NCBI GenBank assembly: GCA_964472545.1
Contig: CAYYNP010000005.1
Span: forward strand, 26,773-90,772
Direction of reading: 5' to 3'
Origin: CAYYNP01 sp964472545
GTDB lineage: Bacteria; Planctomycetota; Planctomycetia; Pirellulales; Thermoguttaceae
DNA length: 64,000 nt
Below the pieces are notes generated by a model. That model ran no database searches and had not been told where the DNA came from. It saw nothing but the letters and a program-made list of their open reading frames with translations. Position 1 is the first letter of the stretch, and the number at the start of each line of letters is the position of its first letter. A program made the translations under genes and the position numbers. Below, one piece after another: positions 24,309 to 33,253 of this stretch.

Positions 24309-26900
24309 TTACGGCACCAACTGCTTCAACAGCGCTTCGTCGCCGATGTGGATCCGGGCTTGGCGTTTGGGCGGATCGAACAGCAGGACCATGTGGTCGC
24401 CCTGTTTGGCGCTGCTGCCGCGGAGCACCGGGCCGAGTCCCCAGCCGCAGCCTTTCTTGGCCACCAGCGTGCCGGCCTTGTGGCCTTCGTCGGTGCGTAG
24501 CGTGAACTTGCCGCGAAGTTGCCGTTTCATGGCGGCCGGCACGGTGATCACGCCGCCGGAGATGGCCGCCTTCGAAAGCCGATAGGCGAGGTAGACCTGG
24601 CCGTCTTCGGTTTGGCCGAACGACTGCAACACGCGCTTCGGCGTGCTGCTGGGGCGCTGGGCTACGAGATCGTCGATCGTGTCGCGGTCGACCTTCAAGC
24701 CCAGCAAACCGTACACGCTGCGGCCGTATTGGGCGATAATCGGCGACGACATCACAATCGCGTTGAAGCTGAAGCGGTTCATGCCCGCCTCAATGCAGAG
24801 TTCCTCGAAGGCGGTCCGCTCCATCACCGGCCCGTGCGCCCGCAGCACCTCGACCATGCCGCGCTCGACGCCTGCGAGCACCTTCCGCCAATCGCGCGGC
24901 GGATCGGAGGCGACGTGGTCCCCCCGCACGCGGTTGCCTGGCATCTGACGGCAGAATTCCAGCAGGATTTTCGGCGGCGGCAGCTTACGGCCGTTGCGGC
25001 GGTAGCGGGCCATCGCCGAACGCAGCAAATTGACCTCGATCCGATCGACCACCGAGAGGACCTTTTCGATCATGTTCGGCAGGCCGTATTGCGGCAGCAC
25101 GTCGAGCCGGAACCAGGTCCGTTTCTTGTCCAGCCAGCAGAAGTCGTCGCGGGCTTGCAGCGTCTCGCGGATCAACGAAGGCTCGATCTTCTGCGAAGTC
25201 ATGCCGGCCAACTCGTCGATCACCTCACTGACCTTGGCGGCGCCGTAATTGGTCACCACTTGCTTGGCGGCCTGGGCAATGATCGGCGGCAATTCGATCT
25301 GTTTCGGCAGAACGGCCATGCGGGTTTGCCCCACGTCGACGATCGCGAACCGCGGCCGCCGGGAGAGGAACTCGGCGGCCCGATGGATCGATTCGACCGT
25401 CAGATTGCAGTGCGAGAAGCCGGCCGCGTTGAACTCCTTTTGCAGATCGCCCAGGCCCCGGGGGAAGCGTTCCTCGAGGAAGGCCAACGCCCGATCCAAC
25501 ACGGGGGCAAACACGACCGAATCGCGGTTACGCTTGATCGCCCGCACGCAGATCTGGCGGATGCGTTCGCGGCTGAGCGAGTACTTCTGCCCCAGTTCCT
25601 CGAGCGTGTGGCCGCCGTGGCCGTCCCAGCCGTAGTATTCGGCCAGGATCTGACGATCGCGCTGGCTGAAGGTGGGCGCGAAGATCTGCATCAACTCGAC
25701 CTCCAGCGGCAGGTCGCCCAGACTGCGGATCGTCTGACGGATCTCGCCAATCTGCTCGCGGGCGCCGAGCGGATCGGGGGGATCGAGCCGGCGTTTGACG
25801 ATCCGCTCGACCATTTCGCCCACCGAATTCGACTCGGTATCCAGCGCCCGCAACATGCCGCCGAGGCGTGGATCAGTGAACCGCAATGCGGCCGCTTCGG
25901 GCATCTTGCCCAGGGCCTTGGCTTCGGTGGTCAGCTTGCCGTCGAGCTTACCCTCGCGGGCAACGCGGGTCTCCAGCGACGTCAGCAGATCGACCAGGCA
26001 CTTCGCACCAAACGACTTGATCGCAAGCAACTCGCCGACGGTCCGTTCACCGAGCTTCTCCGGGTGCTTGTCGAATCCTTCGCGCACCAGGCAGTTGTGC
26101 GTACGGTTTTCCAGGCGAAGGTCTTCCAGCCGAAGCCCCTTTGGCGGCTTCGGCAGGCGGCGCCGTACGATGATGGGGTGGTTGGCGGCCGTGCCGGCGC
26201 GGAGCACGATCAAACCGGCCAACTGGCCTACCACACCGGAGTCGATGTGCTCCCAGGCCGTCTCGTCCAAATCGCAAAGGCGGGCGTTGCGAAACGGCGT
26301 GCCGCGGATCAGACGCGACGAAACCCGTTCCAGCAAAACCTCCTTGAGCGTTTGCGGTGCCAGGCGATGGCCGGGCCGCGGATAACGGTGGGCGGCACGC
26401 AGATGCTTGATCTGCACGATGGCATCCGTCCGCAGCGCCCGGCGGGCTTCGGGATGATCGATCACGTACTCCAGCGAGCTGAGCAGATCGATCAGCGACT
26501 TGACCCAAAAACCCCGCAGGCCCAGCGCCTGGCCAATCGTCATTGCGCGGAGGTCCTGAGGTCGTTCGTGAATGCCCGCGGCAACCAGGCAGTTGATCGT
26601 GCGGACTTCAAGCTCGAGGTCCGCCAGCGTCAGGCCGTCGGGGATCGGCGGCAGCAAGCGATCGCCGACCATCAGACGCGTGCGAACTGCGCGGCCGACC
26701 ATCCGCAAGACTTCGTCGGCAAGCCGGCGGCAGGCCGACTCATCGAACCGCTGCCAGGCGGTCTCGTCCAGGTCGCACAAGAACAGGTCCGTATCTCGCT
26801 CGCCTTGGAAGTACTCCGCAGGAACGGGGACTTGCAACAATTCTTCCAAGGCCGCGGGGGCAATACGGTACCCGACGCGGGGATAGCGACTTTTCACCAT
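24309..26900 (-). CDS. RNA polymerase alpha-CTD-like / sigma region 4-like DNA-binding protein
   Basis: An 863-aa soluble protein (start at 26900 with AAGGTG upstream; an in-frame ATG at 26942 would add 14 residues). The N-terminal half holds two copies of a helix-hairpin module of the alpha-CTD type: LTLADLELEVRTINCLVAAGIHERPQDL... and LRLEDLRLENRTHNCLVREGFDKHPEKLGERTVGELLAIKSFGAKCL. About residues 400-455 carry a sigma-70 region-4-like helix-turn-helix (GHTLEELGQKYSLSRERIRQICVRAIKR). The C-terminal part is a long helical region of unknown fold. Related proteins in planctomycetes and relatives are annotated as RNA polymerase alpha C-terminal-domain proteins. A role as transcription factor or sigma/alpha mimic is inference. 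Confidence 0.8.
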   Translation of the reverse strand: MVKSRYPRVGYRIAPAALEELLQVPVPAEYFQGERDTDLFLCDLDETAWQRFDESACRRLADEVLRMVGRAVRTRLMVGDRLLPPIPDGLTLADLELEVRTINCLVAAGIHERPQDLRAMTIGQALGLRGFWVKSLIDLLSSLEYVIDHPEARRALRTDAIVQIKHLRAAHRYPRPGHRLAPQTLKEVLLERVSSRLIRGTPFRNARLCDLDETAWEHIDSGVVGQLAGLIVLRAGTAANHPIIVRRRLPKPPKGLRLEDLRLENRTHNCLVREGFDKHPEKLGERTVGELLAIKSFGAKCLVDLLTSLETRVAREGKLDGKLTTEAKALGKMPEAAALRFTDPRLGGMLRALDTESNSVGEMVERIVKRRLDPPDPLGAREQIGEIRQTIRSLGDLPLEVELMQIFAPTFSQRDRQILAEYYGWDGHGGHTLEELGQKYSLSRERIRQICVRAIKRNRDSVVFAPVLDRALAFLEERFPRGLGDLQKEFNAAGFSHCNLTVESIHRAAEFLSRRPRFAIVDVGQTRMAVLPKQIELPPIIAQAAKQVVTNYGAAKVSEVIDELAGMTSQKIEPSLIRETLQARDDFCWLDKKRTWFRLDVLPQYGLPNMIEKVLSVVDRIEVNLLRSAMARYRRNGRKLPPPKILLEFCRQMPGNRVRGDHVASDPPRDWRKVLAGVERGMVEVLRAHGPVMERTAFEELCIEAGMNRFSFNAIVMSSPIIAQYGRSVYGLLGLKVDRDTIDDLVAQRPSSTPKRVLQSFGQTEDGQVYLAYRLSKAAISGGVITVPAAMKRQLRGKFTLRTDEGHKAGTLVAKKGCGWGLGPVLRGSSAKQGDHMVLLFDPPKRQARIHIGDEALLKQLVP

Positions 26901-27285
26901 GGGATTCACCTTCGGCGTTTCCGTACGTCCAGAACCCTCCATCCCCGGATCGTCGACCGCATGGGCGCAGCCGGGACAGATCGCGAATCGCCTAGGCAGA
27001 GGGGGTGGGACTCCGAGGTGTGAACTGGTTGCCGCCGCGATGGAAACAGAGACTCCGTCCAGTTGGGAGAGGTTGTAGCAAAAATGCCGCCGGTTGCCTA
27101 CCAGCCAAAACAGAAAAACCGTGTCTATTGGCAGGAATAATTGTGGTTTCTACGGCCGACGCCTTGCCGCCACCCGGCAATTCCCACCCCAGATTGCGCA
27201 CATCCCCCAAGCCGTCGATATTCCAGGTAAAAGAATAGCCCCTAATGATGTCAGTTCTCTCCAGCGGGGTTGATCCCCCTGGACT
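26901..27285. other. Intergenic region upstream of the alpha-CTD-like gene
   Basis: These 385 bases lie between two leftward genes. They are less GC-rich than the genes beside them. I see no repeat, hairpin or RNA gene; the promoter of the alpha-CTD-like gene must lie here. Confidence 0.35.
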
Positions 27286-28509
27286 TCACTGCGTCTGTCG
27301 GTTCGCGGGCAACGGCTCGTTCGGCAGCTCGGCCATCGCCAGGCGTTTGGCGATTGGCGGGTGGCCGTGGAAGAAGATCACATCGAGCGGATGCGGGTTC
27401 GGGTCGTCCTTGTTCAGCTTGGCCAACTTGCGAAAAGCGGAGACGTAGGCTGCCCGATTCCCGGTGCGCCGCAGGGCGTAGGCGTCCGACTGACGCTCAT
27501 AGTGCCGGCTGACGGCGTTTTGCAGCGGGCCGAGCAGCGTGCTGAAGAGCAGCATGATCCACATGACAAGCGGCACGGTGTAGATCGGCAGTTCGGCGTA
27601 ACTCACGGCGCCCGCTTCGATCTGCTCGACCCGCGCGACCCAACCGGCCAGCAGTTGGTCGCAGATCCAGAAGCCGGCCGCCATATAGACCACGCCGGCG
27701 GCAAGCATCTTGTGCAGATGATGGTAAACCTTGTGGCCGATCTCGTGGGCCAAGACGACCTCGATTTCCTCGGGCGTGAGCTGCTCCAACAGCGTGTCGT
27801 CGAGATGCACGCGGCGGGTGCGGCCGAGGCCGGCCAGGCTGGCGCCGAGCTTGACCGTGTCTTGGCTGACGACCCGGCGATAGACGCCCTCGATCGACAT
27901 GCCGGTCCCTTCGGCGAGCCGCTTCATCCGCTGGGCAAGCTGCGGATCGTCTAGCCGCTGGCACTTGCGAAACAACGGCATGATCAACACCGGATAGAGC
28001 TGGCCCAGGGCAATTGACACCACGAACGCGGCGGTCGCCGCGGGAAGCCACCAATAGGGCCCGATCTCCCAGATGATCCAATACAGCCCCAGTAACATCA
28101 GCGGCTCGAAGACGGCCGTCAGCCCCATGGTCTTGACGTAGTCGGCCAGCCAGCGGCCGAACGACTGCTTGCTCAGGCCGAAACGACGCTCCAAGACGTG
28201 TCCGGAGTAGAACGACAGCGGAAACGACACGCAGACGTGCAACCCCAGCACCACCAGGCACATCGCCACCAGCCGCAGCCAGCGATAGTCGGCCAGCAGT
28301 TGCCATTGCTTCAGCCAGCCGTCGATCGGCACGGCCAACACGAGTGCGGCGATGCCCAGGAACGTAATGTCGACGGCCTTGTCCGCCAGCGCGCACGCCA
28401 AGTCATACCGGCCGTAGCTCTTCGCCTCGGCAAGCTGCTCGGCGGTCATGCCGGCGTCCGACGTGCCTTGGACAGTTTCCGACACGTTCGGTTGGTCTTC
28501 ATCAGACAA
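27286..28509 (-). CDS. M48 family (Ste24-like) membrane metallopeptidase
   Basis: A 407-aa polytopic enzyme. The start is a TTG at 28509 preceded by GAGGAAG at seven bases; an ATG 20 codons on is the alternative. Four or more membrane segments in the N-terminal half are followed by the zinc-binding HEIGH (residues 255-259) inside VVLAHEIGHKVYHHLHKML. The ERQSDAYALRRTG block further on supplies the third zinc ligand (the Glu of the ExxxD motif), as in CAAX-prenyl-protease-type M48 proteins. The family cleaves membrane or misfolded proteins. Neighbours give no hint of a specific substrate; no HtpX-type heat-shock context is seen. Confidence 0.9.
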   Translation of the reverse strand: MSDEDQPNVSETVQGTSDAGMTAEQLAEAKSYGRYDLACALADKAVDITFLGIAALVLAVPIDGWLKQWQLLADYRWLRLVAMCLVVLGLHVCVSFPLSFYSGHVLERRFGLSKQSFGRWLADYVKTMGLTAVFEPLMLLGLYWIIWEIGPYWWLPAATAAFVVSIALGQLYPVLIMPLFRKCQRLDDPQLAQRMKRLAEGTGMSIEGVYRRVVSQDTVKLGASLAGLGRTRRVHLDDTLLEQLTPEEIEVVLAHEIGHKVYHHLHKMLAAGVVYMAAGFWICDQLLAGWVARVEQIEAGAVSYAELPIYTVPLVMWIMLLFSTLLGPLQNAVSRHYERQSDAYALRRTGNRAAYVSAFRKLAKLNKDDPNPHPLDVIFFHGHPPIAKRLAMAELPNEPLPANRQTQ

Positions 28510-28558
28510 GGCAGGACTTCCTCGAAAACCCGCTCGTGGAGTTGTTACATTCCGCTAT

Positions 28559-28651
28559 GGGTGGCTGGGGCAAAGCGCAGCGGTGCCCCAGTGATTACCG
28601 GAACAACTGAAACGCAACCTGGGGCACCGCTGCGCTTTTCCCCAGCCACCC
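28559..28651. repeat. Repeat family A copy 2
   Basis: This 93-bp palindrome starts gggtggctggggcaaagcgc and ends gcgcttttccccagccaccc. It lies in the 196-bp gap between the M48 gene and the glgA stop, both leftward. The remaining bases of the gap show nothing. Confidence 0.85.
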
Positions 28652-28705
28652 AATTGCCGGCATTCGCAGCCACATGGTGCTAACCTAACGTCGTCGTGTG
28701 AGACG

Positions 28706-30193
28706 TCAAGCGTAAACCGGATGCCGGGCGCGCTCCGCGGTCGTCTGGTACAGCTCGACGTATTGCTGCGCACTGCGGCCCCAGGTCCAGTCCTGGTTCA
28801 TGCCCGTGGCAACCAGCCGGGACCAATCGTCGGGCCGCCGGAAAGCGTCCAACGCGCGGCGAAGCGTTTCGCCCAGCGCCAGCGGGCTGTATTCGGTGAA
28901 ACTGAAGCCGTTGGCGTCGGCGGCGGGCGGACTGGCGTCGCCGGCGTCGCAGATCGTGTCGGCCAATCCCCCGGTCGCACGAACCACCGGCACCGTGCCG
29001 TAGCGCAGGCTGTAGAGCTGATTGAGCCCACACGGCTCGAACCGGCTGGGCATCAAGAAGATGTCGGCCCCGGCCTCGATCTGGTGTGCCAGCGGATTGG
29101 AGAACTCCAGCCGGGCGGCGACCTTCTCCGGGAATTGTTGCGACAGTTTCTCGAACAGCTTATGGTACTTCGGATGTCCGGTGCCGAGGATCGCCCATTG
29201 AGCGTCGAGCGTCTGCACGTCTCGCTGCATCACCTCGGCCACCAGATCGAAACCCTTCTGATCGGCCAACCGGCCGACCATGCCGATCAACGGCACATCG
29301 AAGGCCACGGGCAAGCCAAATTCCTCTTGCAGAGCCGCCTTGCAAGTGGGTTTTCCCTCGGCCACGCTGTCGGCGTCGTAGTTGGCCGGCAAGTGCGGGT
29401 CGGTGGCCGGATCCCATGGCCCGGCGTCCATACCGTTGAGGATGCCCGTCAGCACGTCATTCCGATACTGCAACACGCTCTCCAACCCACATCCCAACGG
29501 GCCGCTTTGGATTTCTTCGGCGTATCGTGGGCTGACCGTGCTGATCGAATCGGCGAAGACCAGGCCCGTCTTCAACAGGTTCAGGTCGCCGTGGAACTCC
29601 ATCTCGCGCCAGTTGAAGTGCTTCCAGTCGATGCCCGTCAGCAGCATGTCCCAGTGCCAGAAGCGGCCCTGATAGGCCATGTTGTGGATGGTGAACAACG
29701 TGGCGATCCGCTCGTAGCGAGGCACGCCGCGATACTCGACTTGCAGGTAGGCCGGCACCAGGGCGGTCTGCCAGTCGTTGGCGTGGATCACGTCGGGCTT
29801 CAGGTCGAGCAGCCGGATCGCCTCCATCACGGCCCGGCTGAAGAAGACGAACCGCTCGCAGTTGTCGATGTAGTCGCGGCCGTCGGCGCCGTAGAGTTCG
29901 TCGCGATCGAAGTACTGGTCCTGCTCGACGAAAATGACCGGCACGTCGCTGCCGGGCAGTTGGCCGCGCGAAAGACGCCCGGAAACCGTCTTGCTGCCGA
30001 TAGGTACGATAAACTCGATTCCCAGCGGCTCAATCGGCAGTCCGCAATAATTCACTCGACGGTAGCCGGGCATGATCAGCATCGGATTGTGGCCCAGCCG
30101 CGACAACTCGATCGGCAACGCCCCACAGACGTCGGCCAGACCGCCCGTCTTGGCAAAAGGTACCGCCTCGCTGGAAGCTACCAAGATGTTCAC
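28706..30193 (-). CDS. glgA: Glycogen synthase (ADP-glucose type)
   Basis: A 495-aa cytoplasmic GT5 glycosyltransferase. The GTG at 30193 gives MNILVASSEAVPFAKTGGLADV with GGAG seven bases upstream; an ATG at 30199 overlaps the ribosome-binding site. The KTGGLADV loop (ADP-glucose binding) and HANDWQTALVPAYL are present. GMVGRLADQKGFDLV and the C-terminal SRFEPCGLNQLYSLRYGTVPVVRATGGLADTI block complete the GT5/GT-B fold. It extends alpha-1,4-glucan chains from ADP-glucose. No glgC, glgB or glgP is nearby; the GH57 glucanotransferase is at 55232-57415. Confidence 0.94.
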   Translation of the reverse strand: MNILVASSEAVPFAKTGGLADVCGALPIELSRLGHNPMLIMPGYRRVNYCGLPIEPLGIEFIVPIGSKTVSGRLSRGQLPGSDVPVIFVEQDQYFDRDELYGADGRDYIDNCERFVFFSRAVMEAIRLLDLKPDVIHANDWQTALVPAYLQVEYRGVPRYERIATLFTIHNMAYQGRFWHWDMLLTGIDWKHFNWREMEFHGDLNLLKTGLVFADSISTVSPRYAEEIQSGPLGCGLESVLQYRNDVLTGILNGMDAGPWDPATDPHLPANYDADSVAEGKPTCKAALQEEFGLPVAFDVPLIGMVGRLADQKGFDLVAEVMQRDVQTLDAQWAILGTGHPKYHKLFEKLSQQFPEKVAARLEFSNPLAHQIEAGADIFLMPSRFEPCGLNQLYSLRYGTVPVVRATGGLADTICDAGDASPPAADANGFSFTEYSPLALGETLRRALDAFRRPDDWSRLVATGMNQDWTWGRSAQQYVELYQTTAERARHPVYA

Positions 30194-30567
30194 GAGCATT
30201 CTCCGCTGCGGGTGGATATCTCAATGGTGGCGGGTTGAGCCCGATTGTCGTCGATGACCCAAGGGTATGATACCGTGGGGTGAACGGCGAACACGGCCTA
30301 ACCACTCAATTCTACCTTTTCGCGCCGTATGGCAAGCCTGCCGAAGCAAGGGTTGCCGGGCTTGATCGCCGTAGCACTGGCAGGTGTTTACGCTGCCTTT
30401 GGTATCGATACGATCGGGAAATTACCCGGTGCCTATCCAGTTTTCCTATCTTGCCGCCCCCGCTTCTGCCCGGCCGACCGCAGGTAAGTGGGGGACATAG
30501 GGGTCGATGCGGATTTTCCGTGCCCGTCGCGAGCCGTCGCAGGAAGGTAGTGCGTGCAGAACGCCGA
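30194..30567. other. Intergenic region upstream of glgA, possible 52-aa ORF
   Basis: This 374-bp region contains the glgA promoter. A rightward 52-codon frame (ATG at 30329, stop 30485-30487) would encode a peptide with one hydrophobic stretch, GLIAVALAGVYAAFGI; it lacks a ribosome-binding site and may be chance. No repeat family was found here. Confidence 0.25.
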
Positions 30568-31266
30568 TCAGGCAGCCGAAACCGAGGAGCGGGATCTGGC
30601 GCGTCGTGCCACGCGGTAGAGAAGCGAGTTGGCCTGTTTGCCTACTTGATCGAACCCCCCCGTTTGGCGGAGGCAGTAGGCAATCCGCTGCGCAACCCAC
30701 CGCGCCACGCCGAGCGATTCGGCAAGGTGGCCCGTGTGGAACACGTCCGGAAGTGGACAATCGATCAAACCGACCAGGTCCGCGGCGGTCCGCAGCCGGT
30801 GGGTCTCACAAACAGATAAGAGTTGCTGATCCTCAACTTGGTGATCGTTTGCTCGCCGCCGCCGCCGCCGGCCGTGGCCGGGGTAGCGTCGCTCTTCGAT
30901 CTTGACCAGCGGCACCACGAGTGTCAGCCGGCGGTGGGGGAATACCCGGGTGAAATGGACCATTTCGTCGAACAGGTCGAGCAGACAGCCCCGTTTGGGG
31001 CTCATACGCTGCCCGGTCACTTCGCCGCCCTTGGCCGCCAGTTTCACCAGCCGCTTGCGGGCAACAATCGGCTTGACCACCCAAACGCGATGCTCGGCCA
31101 GCAGATTCCGCACTTTGTCGCGGATTGCCGCCAGCGAACCGTGCTGGATCTCGATCAACCGGCCGTCGCTGACCGCATCAATGCGGTACTTTCCCACCGG
31201 GACCTCGAATTGGGCGTCCGGGCCGGCGTAGATCGATTTGAGTTCGCGGTGCAGCGAGGTTTCCAT
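30568..31266 (-). CDS. PD-(D/E)xK nuclease-like protein of unknown function
   Basis: A 232-aa protein started at the ATG at 31266 (METSLHRELKSIY). The N-terminal third has the restriction-endonuclease-like layout: QFEVPVGKYRIDAVSDGRLIEIQHGS supplies an Asp in a beta strand, followed by ExQ, as in the D-Xn-(D/E/Q)xK/Q fold variants, then conserved basic RKRLVKLAAK. The remaining sequence, with an Arg-rich run (PGHGRRRRRRAN) and the CETHRLRTAADLVGLIDCPL block, may be a DNA-recognition part. Family unknown to me; nuclease activity is inference. It follows the CNNM/CBS gene by 77 bp. The frame overlaps low-complexity codons, so the coding call is less sure than most. Confidence 0.6.
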   Translation of the reverse strand: METSLHRELKSIYAGPDAQFEVPVGKYRIDAVSDGRLIEIQHGSLAAIRDKVRNLLAEHRVWVVKPIVARKRLVKLAAKGGEVTGQRMSPKRGCLLDLFDEMVHFTRVFPHRRLTLVVPLVKIEERRYPGHGRRRRRRANDHQVEDQQLLSVCETHRLRTAADLVGLIDCPLPDVFHTGHLAESLGVARWVAQRIAYCLRQTGGFDQVGKQANSLLYRVARRARSRSSVSAA

Positions 31267-31343
31267 ACGCGAGAACCGTGACACGGGCCGAGTGGAGCAC
31301 GAAGGGCCGCAGAAGAGAGTATCGGCCCGGCGGCGGCGAACGT

Positions 31344-32534
31344 TCAACCGTTATCGGCGTCGGCCTGGCGGACGTCGATCCCGAGTTGTTCCATCCGCTC
31401 TTGCCACTTGCGGCGGGCGAGTTGGCGCATGTCGTCGATCTTGTCGGCCTCGTCGACGATCTCGAAGCCGATCAGCGTCTCGACGGCGTCTTCCAGTGTC
31501 ACGATGCCTTCCATGCCGCCGTAGTCGTCGACGACCAGCAGGATGTGAGCCCGATTGTCGAGCAACTCCTCGAGCACGTGGCTCAGCGGCGTGCGTTCTT
31601 CGACGGCCCGGATCTCCCGTTTCAGATCATGGAGCTTGGCCTTGCCGCCCTGGCGATGTTCGTTCAACAGGATATCGGTCTTCAACACGAACCCGGTAAC
31701 TTCGTCGCGATGCTCGGCGTAGATCGGGATCCGCGAGAAGCCGACCTCGACGTCCGACCGCATCACGTCGTGTACGGTCAAATCTTGCTGCAACGTGAAG
31801 ACGACGGTCCGTGGCGTCATGATGTCTTCAGCACACAGGCTGGGGAACCGGAAGAGGTTCTTGAGGATCCGCGATTCCTTGGCGTCGAGTTGGCCGGACT
31901 CTTCCCCAATGTCGGCCAGCGCGGCGAATTCGTCGCGGCTGAAGCGGTGTACGCTCTGGCCGCGGGTGAGCAGTTGCGTGAGTTGCTCGGAGATGAAGAT
32001 CAGCGGATAGAGCCCCCAGACGAGCCACTGCACGAAACGTCCGGCCATCGGGGCCAGTTGCCGCCAGTAGAGGGCCCCGAGCGTCTTGGGGATGATCTCG
32101 GAGAGGAAGAGGATCAGCAGCGTGAGCACGGCCATCGAGAGCCCCACCCAAGCGTCGCCGAAATAGGCCGCCGCTTCGGCCCCCGCGCCGCCGGCACCGA
32201 CGGTGTGGGCGATCGTGTTCAGCGTGAGGATGCCCGCCAGCGAGCGGTCGATGTCGCCCTTGATCTTCTTCAGCAGCTTGGCGCTCTTCTTGCCTTCTCG
32301 CTCCAGGTTGGCGATATACGACGGCGAGACGCTGAAGACCACGGCCTCGGCCACCGAGCAGAGGAAGGAGAAGCCCAGCGCGACGGTCGCGTAGACGATC
32401 ATCATCACCAGATGGATCGGCTCTCCGAGGCGGCTGGGTTCGTCCGACGGCACGGGTGGGGCAGCGGCGTATACCGGCGCAGCCGTCAGCAAGACGAAGA
32501 GCACGGCGGCGAGGATCGTGGTGTTTCGCGTCAT
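31344..32534 (-). CDS. CNNM-domain/CBS-pair membrane protein (HlyC/CorC-like)
   Basis: A 396-aa protein with a signal-like start (MTRNTTILAAVLFVLLTAAPVYA). About residues 40-215 form the CNNM (DUF21) membrane domain, with the FLCSVAEAVVFSVSPSYIANL and LILFLSEIIPKTLG signatures. About 230-370 hold a pair of CBS domains (EDIMTPRTVVFTLQQDLTVHDVM; VVDDYGGMEGIVTLEDAVETLIGFEI). The transporter-associated CorC/HlyC C-terminal domain found in many relatives is not present; the protein ends about 30 residues after CBS2. Relatives are linked to Mg2+ or Co2+ handling. CBS domains usually bind adenine nucleotides. Confidence 0.88.
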   Translation of the reverse strand: MTRNTTILAAVLFVLLTAAPVYAAAPPVPSDEPSRLGEPIHLVMMIVYATVALGFSFLCSVAEAVVFSVSPSYIANLEREGKKSAKLLKKIKGDIDRSLAGILTLNTIAHTVGAGGAGAEAAAYFGDAWVGLSMAVLTLLILFLSEIIPKTLGALYWRQLAPMAGRFVQWLVWGLYPLIFISEQLTQLLTRGQSVHRFSRDEFAALADIGEESGQLDAKESRILKNLFRFPSLCAEDIMTPRTVVFTLQQDLTVHDVMRSDVEVGFSRIPIYAEHRDEVTGFVLKTDILLNEHRQGGKAKLHDLKREIRAVEERTPLSHVLEELLDNRAHILLVVDDYGGMEGIVTLEDAVETLIGFEIVDEADKIDDMRQLARRKWQERMEQLGIDVRQADADNG

Positions 32535-32561
32535 GTCCGATTGGTGGTTCCGATATCGACG

Positions 32562-33209
32562 TTACTCTGCAAGCGTTGCCCAGGCCACTGCCTGCAATGC
32601 CGCAGCCTCTTCCGGCGTAAGTTCGGCGAGCGTCTGGCCGTCGTGCTCAATCCGGCCCGCCAGTCCCTTAGGGCTCTGCTTCAACAGCGTAGCATAGAAC
32701 ACGCAGGCCGCCAGGTAGGAGCCCTTGGGATTGGCATGTCGTCCGTCGTCGTGGTGGAGTATCAAGCCCGCATCCGCCGCCATCGCCTTCTGCCACGCAA
32801 TCCCCACCGGCGCCACCCGAGTGCCCAACTCCTCGGCGATGCCCGAGTACGCGGTGTTGATCGCCTCCTGCGTTTCGGGCCGCTGTTGCTGTGCCCAGGT
32901 GAGAAAGAAGACCGTCTCAGCCCCTTGCCACCGAATCTCCTCGTGCAACACGCGTGCCGCTTGATGCATTGCAGCCGGATTGTTGATCGGCCGCGTGCTC
33001 TGCTCCTGCAACACGACCACGTCCCACGCTCCCTGCCCGATCGCCTCGATCGCCCCGGTCCGCTCGACGTGCCGCTTCAGCGTGCAACTCGGCGCCACGT
33101 GCGACGCCACCTCGATCCGCCGTCCGCTGCCGGCCTCGCTCAACGCGGTGAGTTGCAGCGGCATGTCGTTGTAGTACGTGTGGCTGTTGCCGATGAAGAG
33201 GACGTTCAT
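32562..33209 (-). CDS. SGNH/GDSL-type hydrolase
   Basis: A 215-aa cytoplasmic protein without a signal peptide. MNVLFIGNSHTYYNDMP carries the SGNH block I Ser (GNSHT, residue 9). VVVLQEQSTRPIN gives the oxyanion Asn region, and DGRHANPKGSYLAACVFYA holds the block V Asp-x-x-His pair. SGNH hydrolases cleave ester bonds on sugars, lipids or peptides; the GNSHT variant occurs in many planctomycete proteins, often of DUF4886-like type. The substrate is unknown. It is 27 bp upstream of the CNNM gene on the same strand and 44 bp downstream of serS, so it could be transcribed with serS. Confidence 0.82.
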   Translation of the reverse strand: MNVLFIGNSHTYYNDMPLQLTALSEAGSGRRIEVASHVAPSCTLKRHVERTGAIEAIGQGAWDVVVLQEQSTRPINNPAAMHQAARVLHEEIRWQGAETVFFLTWAQQQRPETQEAINTAYSGIAEELGTRVAPVGIAWQKAMAADAGLILHHDDGRHANPKGSYLAACVFYATLLKQSPKGLAGRIEHDGQTLAELTPEEAAALQAVAWATLAE

Positions 33210-33253
33210 GGGCGTCGCATGCTCGCAAGACGGTGGGAGACGACAAGACTCGA

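Noticed and set aside
24519..27023. An 834-codon rightward frame
   Set aside because: Antisense to the alpha-CTD/sigma-4-like gene; the latter has recognisable domains.
30295..30301. GCCTAAC attC-type core
   Set aside because: No matching GTTRRRY partner with complementary flanks within 150 bp.
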